Below are positions 6,852 to 15,492 of a stretch of 32,940 nucleotides of DNA, piece after piece. The stretch covers positions 1-32,940 of the forward strand of contig CAYPLR010000020.1 in assembly GCA_964411675.1 (NCBI GenBank). Direction: 5' to 3'. A program made the position numbers and the translations under genes. The stretch is from JAAYBG01 sp964411675 (GTDB lineage Bacteria > Bacillota_I > Bacilli_A > ML615J-28 > CAG-698). The notes below the pieces were generated by a model. That model searched no databases and had not been told where the DNA came from. It saw only the letters and a program-made list of their open reading frames with translations. How positions within the stretch are numbered: the stretch's first letter is position 1; the number at the start of each line of letters is the position of its first letter.

Positions 6852-9851
6852 TTATTTTATTTTGTTATTAAATTGTTCCAATAAGTAACTCTTCATCAAA
6901 GTTTCATCTAACGTATTAATCTCTTCCATAATCACTTCAGCACCATAGGTTTGAAGAACAGTAAGCAAATCTTGATAATCCTTACCATGAACTTCCGAAT
7001 AGAAATTAGTCACCACATCGATGATGTTATCAATGATTGCTCTATTAATCTCTTCTTTACTATTGATGCTAGATACAAACTGATAATGATGATTGCGACT
7101 CAAGAGTTTGATAAATGAAGAGTCAGCTAAATAGTATCTAGAACAATATAGGATATATCCATCTTTCTCTTCCGCAATTTTTATTTGTTCTAGATCAAGA
7201 AAATTATCTTCCTTAGTTAGTTTAACGGATAACCCCATCCGAACGGGATATTCAGGATTACTAACAAAATAAGATTTCTGATTGCTAATAAGCAAGGCTG
7301 TACTATCAGTATATAACATCGGTTCTACTTCGTCAATATAACCATTTTCTATCCAATACAAGTAATCTTGTAAATAGTTTCTTGAAGCGCTCTCATGGTT
7401 GGAAAGAACAGCCGCTGTTATAATAATCTCTGGTTTGATTGCTTTCATCAAAGCTGTACAATCACGAACAAAGTTATTTAGATTTTCTCGTTTAAATGTT
7501 AACCAATTTGTCCTTACTTCTTTGGAGCTGATGATCAGTTCTTTTAAATCTCCTTGATATCCATATTCTTGCATAAACTTGTTCATGCTATAGGTACTGT
7601 ATCCAGGGTCAACAATCTTGGTTGAATCACTGATTACTTCAACATCGCTATAACTTGGGAGATTCGTTGCTGGATACCGAATAATATCATATTCAACCTT
7701 ATCAAAATCATATTTTAACAATAATTCTTCATACCAATTTAGTAACATCTCTTGTACATCATCACTACAAATATCATAGTAATAAATCGAACCCATTGAT
7801 TTTTCTCCACTAAAGTCGATTTGGAAATATTCTGGGTGATCTTCTTTTAAACTACTAATCTCTTCCGCAAATGTTTGAGTAAAAGCATTCACACAAATGC
7901 TCAATTTGTGAGCTTCACTAATAAAGCACTGTAGATAGTCATGACCATATTCTCCATAATCATAGGTGTCTAGAGGGATATACTTTTTATAAATCTTAGA
8001 ATCATATAAAATGGAATCTCCATAAAATACATCAATGATGACTTCATTAATTCCCATTGCTTGAAGTGTTCTTAAAGTTGTTTTTACTCCTTCTAGTGAA
8101 GTATCATCATAACAGGAACTACCAAACGGATAATACCACATTCCCCTATCATTAAATACTTGACTATCAACTAGTAAAGCTTTGATAAATGTTAAAGATT
8201 CATGAATGAAACTATATACTAACCCGTTTGTTTGATAACTGAATAAATCATTCTGAAACGATAAGTCTTGTGTTAAAGTTTGATCTACTTTACTCAGTAG
8301 TTCATGGATATAGCCATAATCATGGGGTATCTCTTTCTCTAATTCTTGTTCGATTTCTTCAATAAGACTATTTCTTAAATCTACACTATTTCGATATCTA
8401 CTAAGTTCAAGATCTCGGTAGATTGAAACTTTCCCTTCAACAATTTCAATTTTATCATTGAGTTGAATGTTCTCGATAATAAAGGTAGCAGCAGCAGAAT
8501 GGCCACTTAGAATATAACCCTCTTCTGGTAAGCTAACTAAGATATCCTTTTCAACAACAATACCATTCTTATCAATCGCAACTTCATAGCCATAAGCATT
8601 TCGCGTACGATAACAAGTAGCATCATAGTAAACAAGCATATCAACATCTCGCCAACCACCAATATGTAAAATACCTTCATAGTTTGTATATAAGGAATAA
8701 TTCGGTTCCATATCTCTGTAATCCATGATATCCATATTGAAATCACAAACACTATATTCATGAGCATGATCATAAATATCAACAACTACTTGATATCTTG
8801 AGTACATCTCTTGAAATAAATTGAGTAATTCTTGAGGAGTCACGGCTGCATTTTGTAAACCATTAATCTCATCTACACATTGATTATACACATCAATATC
8901 TTCAATCAATTCTAGATTCTTGATGAGTTTGTGGAAGGATAAGTATAGTTCATTGCTATCAACAATTTCTTCCTTTTGGTAAATAAATAAATCAGTATGA
9001 TATAAAACAAAATCCCCAACTGATAATGCTTTTAACTCTTCCACTCTAGTTCCATGAGCAGAAAGAACAAAACCACCTTTTGGTACTTCAACATTAATAC
9101 CTTTATTTATGATCATACCAAATTCATTAATCGCTACTTCATAACCATATGGATTGGTTTGATAACGATTGCTCTCATCATAGACGATGAGAGTATCCTT
9201 TGTTCTTGAGCCTCCATATTTTACATTTCCTATTTTCTTCACATAATTTTTTATATTGATAGATTGAGTGGTGTAGCTAGAGTAATCAGGGTATTCATTT
9301 AATATATGTTTTACTTTTTCTATCGCATGAATAGAAAAGGAACAACTAAAACCTTGATAATTTATCTTAATTTCATTTTCTCCTAAAACCAAAGGTTCGT
9401 AAGACAGTTCATAGTTAGTAAATACAATTTTGGAACCATCTGATAATACTTGATAGACTTCTAGTCCAGTTAAATCTAAATCATCTCCCAAATAGAATTC
9501 CAGTTTCATTGGTAAAGTTTTAATCTCTAGTTTAACAATCGTTACCGCTTCTGTGATATTGATATAAAAAGAACAATGATAATCAAGATAGTGAATCGCA
9601 ATTTCATTTTGTCCTACAACTAAAGGTTCATAGGAAATAGTATAATCAGTAAAAAGGACTTTAGAACCATCAGAGTATACTTGATAGACCTCTAGTCCTG
9701 CTAAGTCTAATTCTTCTCCAAGAACATATTCAGTTTGTTCGGGGTAAGTTTTGATTTCTAAACCAACCATTGTAGGTGTTTCCTCTTTCACACATCCAGA
9801 AAGGAGAACTATGAAAAGGGTAAGGAAGATTGTTGCTATAGACTTTTTCAT
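6852..9851 (-). CDS. Large lipoprotein: two Ig-like repeats, a duplicated central domain and a GHL10-type glycosidase-like domain
   Basis: The 999 residues open with a lipoprotein signal (charged MKK, hydrophobic core, lipobox LLSGC with Cys20). Two Ig-like repeats (Big_3 type) follow at about 28-100 and 103-178, each with YxLGxxLDLxGLEVYQVxSDGSK. A second domain also appears twice (about 200-290 and 380-475), recognised by NPYGYEVAINEFGMII and NAYGYEVAIDKNGIVV. The C-terminal half (about 545-880) looks like a TIM-barrel of the GHL10/DUF187 family (compare YngK): LQAMGINEVIIDVFYG, then FDKVEYDIIRYP, where the acidic residues would be catalytic, then IIITAAVLSN and VEPMLYTDS. It should be anchored on the outer face of the membrane and act on a surface or environmental polysaccharide; the substrate is unknown. 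The gene starts at ATG and ends 14 bases before the small cysteine protein. Confidence 0.85.
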   Translation of the reverse strand: MKKSIATIFLTLFIVLLSGCVKEETPTMVGLEIKTYPEQTEYVLGEELDLAGLEVYQVYSDGSKVLFTDYTISYEPLVVGQNEIAIHYLDYHCSFYINITEAVTIVKLEIKTLPMKLEFYLGDDLDLTGLEVYQVLSDGSKIVFTNYELSYEPLVLGENEIKINYQGFSCSFSIHAIEKVKHILNEYPDYSSYTTQSINIKNYVKKIGNVKYGGSRTKDTLIVYDESNRYQTNPYGYEVAINEFGMIINKGINVEVPKGGFVLSAHGTRVEELKALSVGDFVLYHTDLFIYQKEEIVDSNELYLSFHKLIKNLELIEDIDVYNQCVDEINGLQNAAVTPQELLNLFQEMYSRYQVVVDIYDHAHEYSVCDFNMDIMDYRDMEPNYSLYTNYEGILHIGGWRDVDMLVYYDATCYRTRNAYGYEVAIDKNGIVVEKDILVSLPEEGYILSGHSAAATFIIENIQLNDKIEIVEGKVSIYRDLELSRYRNSVDLRNSLIEEIEQELEKEIPHDYGYIHELLSKVDQTLTQDLSFQNDLFSYQTNGLVYSFIHESLTFIKALLVDSQVFNDRGMWYYPFGSSCYDDTSLEGVKTTLRTLQAMGINEVIIDVFYGDSILYDSKIYKKYIPLDTYDYGEYGHDYLQCFISEAHKLSICVNAFTQTFAEEISSLKEDHPEYFQIDFSGEKSMGSIYYYDICSDDVQEMLLNWYEELLLKYDFDKVEYDIIRYPATNLPSYSDVEVISDSTKIVDPGYSTYSMNKFMQEYGYQGDLKELIISSKEVRTNWLTFKRENLNNFVRDCTALMKAIKPEIIITAAVLSNHESASRNYLQDYLYWIENGYIDEVEPMLYTDSTALLISNQKSYFVSNPEYPVRMGLSVKLTKEDNFLDLEQIKIAEEKDGYILYCSRYYLADSSFIKLLSRNHHYQFVSSINSKEEINRAIIDNIIDVVTNFYSEVHGKDYQDLLTVLQTYGAEVIMEEINTLDETLMKSYLLEQFNNKIK

Positions 9852-9894
9852 AATTAAAACCTCTAGTAATTATTATAGCATAAAAACAAAAAAA

Positions 9895-9921
9895 GACTAG
9901 TTACTATTAAAATAACTAGTC
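9895..9921 (-). terminator. Terminator after the VWA gene
   Basis: The perfect 9-bp arms GACTAGTTA and TAACTAGTC enclose a 9-base loop; on the minus strand a TTTTTTTGTTTTT tract follows. The upstream arm lies inside the 55-bp repeat shared with the NUDIX gene end, so this is probably the NUDIX gene's original terminator. Confidence 0.8.
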
Positions 9922-9957
9922 ATATACTTTACATGATTCCTTGAATGATCTTTTTAT
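9903..9957. repeat. Direct repeat copy 1: relic of the NUDIX gene 3' end
   Basis: These 55 bases match 11486-11540 at 52 positions in the same orientation, 1583 bases apart. On the minus strand this copy reads KKIIQGIM-stop, against KKIIQEII-stop at the true NUDIX C-terminus. It therefore looks like a detached end of a NUDIX coding sequence plus its downstream terminator. Confidence 0.8.
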
Positions 9958-10037
9958 AAAGAAAAAGTCCTCAAAAGTAATGACCCATTTCTTTATGTAA
10001 ATATTAGACCAAAATGTAAAATCATCTTTGAATTAAA

Positions 10038-10685
10038 CTACTTTTTTCGATTCTTATAATCTTCATCTGTATCTTTCTTCCAATTTGAATCAATTTTAGC
10101 ATCAACTCTTAACGAACGAATTGCTTTATTGATCGAACCATAAGCATTTTTTACCCCTCTACGATCCGCATGATAGTTTACTGTATTATCCATATCAATC
10201 CCTAAATCTCTTGCCACACCAAATGAATCAATGTTTGCTCCTAAAAAGATAAATTCCCATGAATATTTACTTTTTTGATGTTCAATCATTGTTTTGACCG
10301 AATTATAATTGAATTCTCGACTAGAATTTTCCTGTCCATCTGTAATAACAACAAATAATACTTTACTAGGACGCATAGATTCTTCTGTTTTGCTTAACAC
10401 TTTTCCAATGTAGTTAATAGTTCTCCCCATTGCATCTAGTAATGCAGTCGCTCCTCTAACATAATACTCGCGTCTTGTAATTTCTTTAATCGACTTAATA
10501 TCAACTCGATTATGAAGAATCTCATATTCATCGTCAAATAATACGGTTGTAACTAGTGCATCTCCAGGTAACTCTTTTTGTTGTAATAGCGTGGAATTAT
10601 ATCCACCAATTGTGTCTAATTCCAATCCAGACATAGATCCGCTTCGATCCAAAATAAAAACTATTTCAGTTAAATTTGCATTCAT
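10038..10685 (-). CDS. von Willebrand factor A (VWA) domain protein
   Basis: The 215 residues are almost entirely one VWA domain. A MIDAS metal site is visible: DRSGSMS (Asp13, Ser15, Ser17), the Thr in RGATALLDAMG and the Asp in VITDGQENSS. There is no signal peptide or membrane segment, so it is cytoplasmic. Soluble VWA proteins of this kind are metal-dependent adaptors, often next to ATPases, kinases or stress and defence genes; the partner here is unknown. The ATG has a strong GGAGG site. It lies downstream of a 176-residue HTH-like gene, with a hairpin between them, and the two together are bracketed by the 55-bp direct repeat, so they may have arrived as a unit. Confidence 0.88.
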   Translation of the reverse strand: MNANLTEIVFILDRSGSMSGLELDTIGGYNSTLLQQKELPGDALVTTVLFDDEYEILHNRVDIKSIKEITRREYYVRGATALLDAMGRTINYIGKVLSKTEESMRPSKVLFVVITDGQENSSREFNYNSVKTMIEHQKSKYSWEFIFLGANIDSFGVARDLGIDMDNTVNYHADRRGVKNAYGSINKAIRSLRVDAKIDSNWKKDTDEDYKNRKK

Positions 10686-10738
10686 TTCATAATCCTCCTT
10701 TATTTGATTACAGTAGTATTATATATTGATACATAAAT

Positions 10739-10766
10739 AAAATGGTCGCCTCGAAAGCGACATTTT
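10739..10766 (-). terminator. Hairpin terminator between the 176-residue gene and the VWA gene
   Basis: The arms AAAATGGTCGC and GCGACATTTT pair with one bulged base around a 7-base loop. The flanking A/T runs give a weak U-tract. It may only partly terminate transcription into the VWA gene. Confidence 0.65.
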
Positions 10767-10787
10767 ATTTTAACCTATAGAAAATTA

Positions 10788-11318
10788 TTAGATCCTCAAA
10801 AGCGGTTGATCAAAAGAATGTAAAGCAAAATTTACTTCATTAATATCATATATTTCATGTTCAATACAATACCGTATTATCAAATCAGCTTTATTACTCA
10901 TATTAAAAGCAAATCCAGCAGATTTTAGTAAGTCAATTGCTTGATCAACGTTTAATTCTAATGCAAGAACAAATGAGAAAACAGTTTCTTTTGAAGGTTG
11001 ATAATCAAGGTTGCTTCTAATTTTGGAGAAATGTCTACGATCAATTAGGGCTTTTCGATAGGCCTCAGTATCAGTAATTCCTTTTTGATCAATCAGATTA
11101 AATAGCATTTTTGTAAATGGGGTTTTTGTATCATTATCGTCAAAATATCCATCTGGAATAGTAAAGCTCCCATCAATTTCACATTTTTTAACCCGTTGTT
11201 CTCTATCTATACATTTATTCATTAAAAGTTCAACTGACACAGATTGATCTTCATCAATGTAATTTTGTTCGATATACATTTTTATTGACTCTAATCTATT
11301 TATTAATTTATCAGACAT
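10788..11318 (-). CDS. 176-residue protein with an HTH-like C-terminal domain, partner of the VWA gene
   Basis: The protein is cytoplasmic with no membrane segment. Residues 1-60 are charged and helical. The C-terminal part (about 75-165) includes RRHFSKIRSNLDYQPSKETV, then FALALELN-type sequence (actual FVLALELNVDQAIDLLKSAG) and DLIIRYCIEHEIYDINEVN. This pattern resembles an XRE-like HTH module found fused to or beside VWA and macro-domain proteins; I recall that association but cannot confirm it here. A role as DNA-binding or adaptor partner of the adjacent VWA protein is inference. The start has a GGGAGG site, and a promoter of consensus spacing lies about 110 bases upstream. I do not know a gene name. 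Confidence 0.75.
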   Translation of the reverse strand: MSDKLINRLESIKMYIEQNYIDEDQSVSVELLMNKCIDREQRVKKCEIDGSFTIPDGYFDDNDTKTPFTKMLFNLIDQKGITDTEAYRKALIDRRHFSKIRSNLDYQPSKETVFSFVLALELNVDQAIDLLKSAGFAFNMSNKADLIIRYCIEHEIYDINEVNFALHSFDQPLLRI

Positions 11319-11425
11319 GATAACCTCCCTTTTCCATCCATGATTACTAAATACAATTTGACCAGTAGATCAGGTAATTTGTCCTCCCATGAAACTCCAA
11401 AATGCGAAGCCACTTTACTAACCAT

Positions 11426-11454
11426 ATTGTAACATTTATTAGTCTTTGTTTCAA
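11426..11454 (-). promoter_or_regulatory. Promoter of the 176-residue/VWA gene pair
   Basis: On the minus strand, TTGAAA (-35, 11449-11454) is separated by exactly 17 bases from TACAAT (-10, 11426-11431). It lies inside the segment bounded by the 55-bp repeat, so the pair carries its own promoter. Confidence 0.6.
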
Positions 11455-11485
11455 TTATTTAGTCTCCTATCATTTACAATCATAC

Positions 11486-11540
11486 ACTATAAAAATAACT
11501 AGTCATATACTTTAAATGATTTCTTGAATGATCTTTTTAT
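11486..11540. repeat. Direct repeat copy 2: 3' end of the intact NUDIX gene
   Basis: This is the partner of 9903-9957 (52 of 55 bases identical). It spans the last codons of the NUDIX gene and its stop, but retains only one arm (TAACTAGTC) of the terminator hairpin that is complete at the other copy. Confidence 0.8.
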
Positions 11541-11898
11541 CTGCTTCAGCAAAATCAAGTTTACTAAATTCCTCTTTCTTTATCCATCTAGAATCAGAAT
11601 GCTCTGATATCTCTAGTTTACCATTCATTAGCTCGCATTCATAAGCATGCATCGTAAGAGAAAAGCTATTGTATTCATGATTAATCGTTGTTAAGTACTT
11701 ATTAACCCTAATTATGGAATTGAGCTCTTCCTTTATTTCTCTTACTAATGCTTCCTCCCTTGTTTCACCTGGCTCAATCTTACCTCCTGGAAATTCCCAT
11801 TTGTAAGCACATTCTCCTTTATTCCCTCTTTGGCAGCAAAAAAATGTTTTATCTTTTACAATTACTGCTGCAACAACTTCGTAATGCTTTTTTATCAT
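11512..11898 (-). CDS. NUDIX hydrolase, MutT / (d)CTP pyrophosphohydrolase type
   Basis: The protein has about 128 residues. The NUDIX box is complete: GGKIEPGETREEALVREIKEEL, matching G-x5-E-x7-REUxEExGU. The FFCCQRGNKGECAYKWEFPGG lead-in is typical of MutT-like nucleotide-pool enzymes that hydrolyse oxidised or non-canonical dNTPs. The frame also reads upstream to a TTG at 11916, but the ATG at 11898 (MIKKHYEV) is the family-like start; neither has a strong ribosome site, so translation may be coupled to the helicase gene, whose 3' end carries AAAGGAG 43 bases upstream. The last codons are duplicated 1.6 kb downstream, and its terminator appears to have been displaced there. The pairing with a PLD-helicase-DUF3427 gene suggests a shared repair or defence role. 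Confidence 0.9.
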   Translation of the reverse strand: MIKKHYEVVAAVIVKDKTFFCCQRGNKGECAYKWEFPGGKIEPGETREEALVREIKEELNSIIRVNKYLTTINHEYNSFSLTMHAYECELMNGKLEISEHSDSRWIKKEEFSKLDFAEADKKIIQEII

Positions 11899-11941
11899 GT
11901 TTTCACATATAATCAATTAAGATAGATTAATATCTTAATGC

Positions 11942-14713
11942 TTAACTCCTTTCTTCAATAATTGGGATATCAAAATCATATCTTAAATACTCGGGTATTT
12001 TATTGTCAAGTATAATATCAAATAATAATGTTTGTTTGATGTTCGCACTAGCTCTAGGATTAGTTAGCTTGCCTTTACCTATATAAATATAAGGTAGAAT
12101 AATCCCATCTTCTCTTTCAATCTTTCTAACAAATATATATGCTTGACCTGTTTTTATTAATCTTAGTCCTTTTTTATTACTTAAAGTTGCTGATGTTTGA
12201 CTTTCCCACTGTAAGATACCATCATTAATAAATTCATCTTCGTATTTAAGCCATTCTTCTTTGCTTTCATCCTTCTTTAAATCAACAAACAAATATAATT
12301 CATTATCTTTATAAAATATTCCTTCTCTACAAGATAATGTATGATGACATAACGCTGTTAATAATGATGTTCTATCATAGGTATAATATAAATTTAATAG
12401 TGTCTTACAACTATAGAAATCAATATTATACTTATTAATACCATAATCTAATAAGTCGTTGATGAATTCAACAAAAGAATCATTGATATCAAAGGTAAAT
12501 GAATAGTTGTTTTCATTCTTGTTGATAAACTTAGTCTTACTACTTTTTTCTTTTTCACTATAAAATTCATAACATAGGTTACTAAGTGCATGATCAAATT
12601 GATTTTTATCAAATTTTTCATCATGAATGCTTTCTATCATTTCATTGTAATTGTTTTTACCATTAATAATTTCTTTTATAATTTTAAATTCATACGGCCT
12701 AATCAATGGTAAAAATGTTGACAAATACTTAATAAATTTAGTTTGTTTCTCATCAAATTGTGGGATGTCTTCTCCAATAGCAACCAAGAAATTATAGTAG
12801 CTACCGAATCTCTTAATATATCTCATAATATTTGTTGCAACATCAGAATTTAGATAATCGATATGTTTTATATATCCTTCAATCCCTAAATATTTTTTAA
12901 ACCCTCTATACTCTTGTTCTAATATTTGCTTTTTATTGAAATTAGTTCTTTCAATAGCATCTAGTATTTTCTCTTTAGCTATTTGATCGATATGAATTTC
13001 AATCGGTAAATCTATTTGCTTGAAATCTTTTTGAACATATAAAGCAAGTAATCTTTTATCTATATTATTATTATAAGATAAGTTACCCAACGCTAGAGCA
13101 ATTTGTACACTCCTTGTATAACTATTACCAATAAAATCAAGAACAGTTAAATACTCTTTATTTTCATATTTTCTTAGACCTCTGCCTAATTGCTGTATAA
13201 AAATTGTTGATGATTCTGTTGGTCTTAGAAATAAAACCATATTAATAGCTGGAATATCAATACCTTCGTTTAATAAATCAACTGTAAATAATATTTCAAT
13301 TTCACCTTGATCTTCTTGCAAAGCATTATAGGTAGCAATTCGTTCTCCAAAATCGTTTCTACCAGTTAAACACGTTGTGCGATACCCAAGATTATTCATT
13401 TTTTCACTCATTAGTTTTGCATGTTCAATAGATCTACAAAATCCCAAAGCTTTTAGTTTTGCTTTTGGTCGATATTTTTCAATATTCTCTTTAATAAAAT
13501 CAACATGAATATCATCAGCAATTTGTCTTATTAACCTGGTTGTATCTTTTTCAGAATAATCAATTAAACTATCATTAATACCATAATATTTAAATGGAAC
13601 TATCAAATCGTTGAGTAACGCATCTCTTAGTCTTAGTTCATAAGGAACATTATTTTCAAACAAATTAAAGACTGATTCATCATCCATTCTTTCTGGAGTA
13701 GCAGTTAACCCAAGTAAAAATTGCGGATTAAAATGAGAAAGAATTTTTTGGTATGTTGAGGCAGTTGCATGATGTACCTCATCTATAACTATATAATCAA
13801 ATTCATCTCTAGTAAACAAACTAAGATTGGAAGACATAGTAAGGTTTGTTGAAAAGATAAAATCTCTATCTATATCTTTATTCTTGCCAGTAAATAATCC
13901 ATATGTAACCTTTGTCCCAAATACATTTTTGAATGCTTTCATAGCATCATTCAGAACAGTATCCCGATGAACTACAAATAATAATCTATTCGCATTAAAA
14001 TTCCTTGCGTCAAAAGCTGCAAGGTATGTCTTACCACTACCAGTAGCTGCGATAATCAAGGCTTTATTAATCCCTCTTCCTCTCAATTTACTTATTTCTT
14101 TCAAAGCTTTAATCTGCATGTAATTAGGTTTAATCTTATTGATATAATTAAAAGTATAGTCCATATCCCATCTTTCAATGGCATAGTCAATTAATTTACT
14201 ATAACTATCAATCAATTCTTTCGTTAATGGAGATGTTTTATCCCATAAATTATTAAATTCAAGATGGCTTTCTTTGATAACATCCTCATTATTTATCGAA
14301 TACATTGATATGTTCCATTCGATATTCTTAACTAAAGCAAAACTTGTAATATTTGACGACCCAACAATAATCTCAAAATAATTATCATACTTGAATAAAT
14401 AACCTTTCGTGTGAAATCCTGCTTGTCCAAATGAGTTATAATCTAAATGACATTCAAAATTGCTATAAGTATTGCATAACGAAAGAATGTTGTCTAGTGC
14501 TATTGGATCGGTAAAATTTTGGTATGTTGAAGTAATAATTTTACCCTTTGCTCCACGATTTAACGCTTTTTTTAAATCGTCAAGCAAAAGAACCAATCCT
14601 GCTTTTTTAATAAAGCTCACTGAAAAAGAAAATTCATTACATTTACTCAATGATTCCTTTATTTTTTCAAGAAACGTTATCGATGTTGTGTTTGTTAGGA
14701 ACTTGTTTAACAT
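11942..14713 (-). CDS. PLD-like nuclease / SF2 helicase / DUF3427 protein
   Basis: The protein has 923 residues. Residues about 20-150 form a phospholipase D-like nuclease domain with HTK (101-103) and GSSN (118-121), a single HKD-type motif, so it would need to dimerise. The helicase core has Walker A ATGSGKT (223-229), DEVHH (311-315), LTATP (336-340), then FTVDLLNEGIDIP and QQLGRGLRKY (about 507-516). Residues about 550-920 are the DUF3427 region, ending in LIKTGQAYIFVRKIERE and ILPYIYIGKG. It is predicted to be an ATP-driven nucleic acid translocase coupled to a nuclease. Such proteins are considered restriction-, defence- or repair-associated, and the next gene is a NUDIX hydrolase, a recurrent partner as far as I recall. 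The ATG has a GAGGAG site. No intact methyltransferase is nearby. Confidence 0.92.
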   Translation of the reverse strand: MLNKFLTNTTSITFLEKIKESLSKCNEFSFSVSFIKKAGLVLLLDDLKKALNRGAKGKIITSTYQNFTDPIALDNILSLCNTYSNFECHLDYNSFGQAGFHTKGYLFKYDNYFEIIVGSSNITSFALVKNIEWNISMYSINNEDVIKESHLEFNNLWDKTSPLTKELIDSYSKLIDYAIERWDMDYTFNYINKIKPNYMQIKALKEISKLRGRGINKALIIAATGSGKTYLAAFDARNFNANRLLFVVHRDTVLNDAMKAFKNVFGTKVTYGLFTGKNKDIDRDFIFSTNLTMSSNLSLFTRDEFDYIVIDEVHHATASTYQKILSHFNPQFLLGLTATPERMDDESVFNLFENNVPYELRLRDALLNDLIVPFKYYGINDSLIDYSEKDTTRLIRQIADDIHVDFIKENIEKYRPKAKLKALGFCRSIEHAKLMSEKMNNLGYRTTCLTGRNDFGERIATYNALQEDQGEIEILFTVDLLNEGIDIPAINMVLFLRPTESSTIFIQQLGRGLRKYENKEYLTVLDFIGNSYTRSVQIALALGNLSYNNNIDKRLLALYVQKDFKQIDLPIEIHIDQIAKEKILDAIERTNFNKKQILEQEYRGFKKYLGIEGYIKHIDYLNSDVATNIMRYIKRFGSYYNFLVAIGEDIPQFDEKQTKFIKYLSTFLPLIRPYEFKIIKEIINGKNNYNEMIESIHDEKFDKNQFDHALSNLCYEFYSEKEKSSKTKFINKNENNYSFTFDINDSFVEFINDLLDYGINKYNIDFYSCKTLLNLYYTYDRTSLLTALCHHTLSCREGIFYKDNELYLFVDLKKDESKEEWLKYEDEFINDGILQWESQTSATLSNKKGLRLIKTGQAYIFVRKIEREDGIILPYIYIGKGKLTNPRASANIKQTLLFDIILDNKIPEYLRYDFDIPIIEERS

Positions 14714-14785
14714 ATTTACACTCCTCTATATTTCATATTCTATTACTGTTTACCTATGAATTCACAAAACATAGATGTTTAATTC

Positions 14786-15037
14786 TTATTCTTCTACTAC
14801 TTCAACATGTACTTTAACTCTACCCTGATCAGGGCAAACTGCATCAAACTGTTTTGCTCGTATATTTCCATAATCTAAATCTGCTCCATTTAATAGAGCA
14901 TAAATAGAAGGATAGATGACATTCCAAAGCTCATGACAAATAGGTGGACAAAGATCTTCTACAATAAAAGTATCTCCTGCTTTACAATATCCTCCACGAC
15001 ATTTGCTTTCAAGAATCGTAATTTTCACTTTACTCAT
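14786..15037 (-). CDS. TIGR04076 family protein
   Basis: The 83 residues match the length and pattern of the uncharacterised TIGR04076 family: VKITILESKCRGGYCKAGDTF, then DLCPPICHELWNVIYPSIYALLNGA and a C-terminal VCPDQGRVKVHVEV strand. Five conserved cysteines suggest metal binding or redox chemistry, but no function is established. An AGGAGG site precedes the ATG. It starts 11 bases after the flavodoxin gene stop and is probably the last gene of the accessory operon that includes the flavodoxin and BtrH-like genes. Confidence 0.85.
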   Translation of the reverse strand: MSKVKITILESKCRGGYCKAGDTFIVEDLCPPICHELWNVIYPSIYALLNGADLDYGNIRAKQFDAVCPDQGRVKVHVEVVEE

Positions 15038-15048
15038 TATAGTACCTC

Positions 15049-15471
15049 CTATGATATCTTTTTGCTCGCAATATTTAAAGCAAACTCTATAGCATCTTGC
15101 AAATCTTTATCATTCGGATGTTTCATGGAAAAGAACAAAAAACTCCCTTTACAAACAAATTCATCAATTACCTTCATTCCTTTTTCTTCTAAAGCACTGC
15201 GAAGCAATTCTTGTTTTTGTTTTCCTGAAGTACAACTTGTGATAATAGCTGCCTTCTTTGGAAAAGGTTCTTCTAATTTCTTTACATACTCAATCAATTC
15301 TGGCATACTAACTCCACCATAAATTCCACTTACAATAAAAAGTAATTCTTCATCTAGGAATTCAGGATTACTGGTAATATTCTTCGCCTCAACTTGAAAA
15401 GCAGAAGCAACTGCTGTTGCTATCTTCTTAGAATGATTTGTTTTTGTTGCATAAATAATTGTTGTTTTCAT
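15049..15471 (-). CDS. Flavodoxin-like protein
   Basis: The 140 residues have the flavodoxin fold signature: IIYATKTNHSKKIA is the FMN phosphate-binding loop at the N-terminus, followed by LLFIVSGIYGGVSMPELIEYV (isoalloxazine loop region) and KKAAIITSCTSG. It is a soluble FMN electron carrier or FMN-dependent quinone-reductase-like protein. The sequence diverges from classical electron-transfer flavodoxins and is closer to the flavodoxin-domain proteins of Bacillota. A GGAAAGAG site precedes the ATG, and it lies 21 bases downstream of the BtrH-like gene in the same operon. Its substrate or partner is not evident. Confidence 0.82.
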   Translation of the reverse strand: MKTTIIYATKTNHSKKIATAVASAFQVEAKNITSNPEFLDEELLFIVSGIYGGVSMPELIEYVKKLEEPFPKKAAIITSCTSGKQKQELLRSALEEKGMKVIDEFVCKGSFLFFSMKHPNDKDLQDAIEFALNIASKKIS

Positions 15472-15492
15472 AATGTTTCTCTTTCCTATTCT

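Noticed and set aside
8537..8785. Open frame of 82 residues inside the lipoprotein gene
   Set aside because: It lies wholly within the 999-residue lipoprotein on the same strand in another frame and looks like low-complexity hydrophobic translation with no ribosome site.
11314..11425. Short minus-strand frame (MVSKVASHFGVSWEDKL...) between the NUDIX gene and the 176-residue gene
   Set aside because: The sequence is protein-like, but the ATG overlaps the -10 box of the predicted promoter and has no ribosome site. It might be a gene remnant, but cannot be supported as a gene.
14933..15322. Plus-strand open frame of 129 residues
   Set aside because: It runs antisense across the flavodoxin and TIGR04076 genes, both of which have family signatures, and it has no domain of its own.
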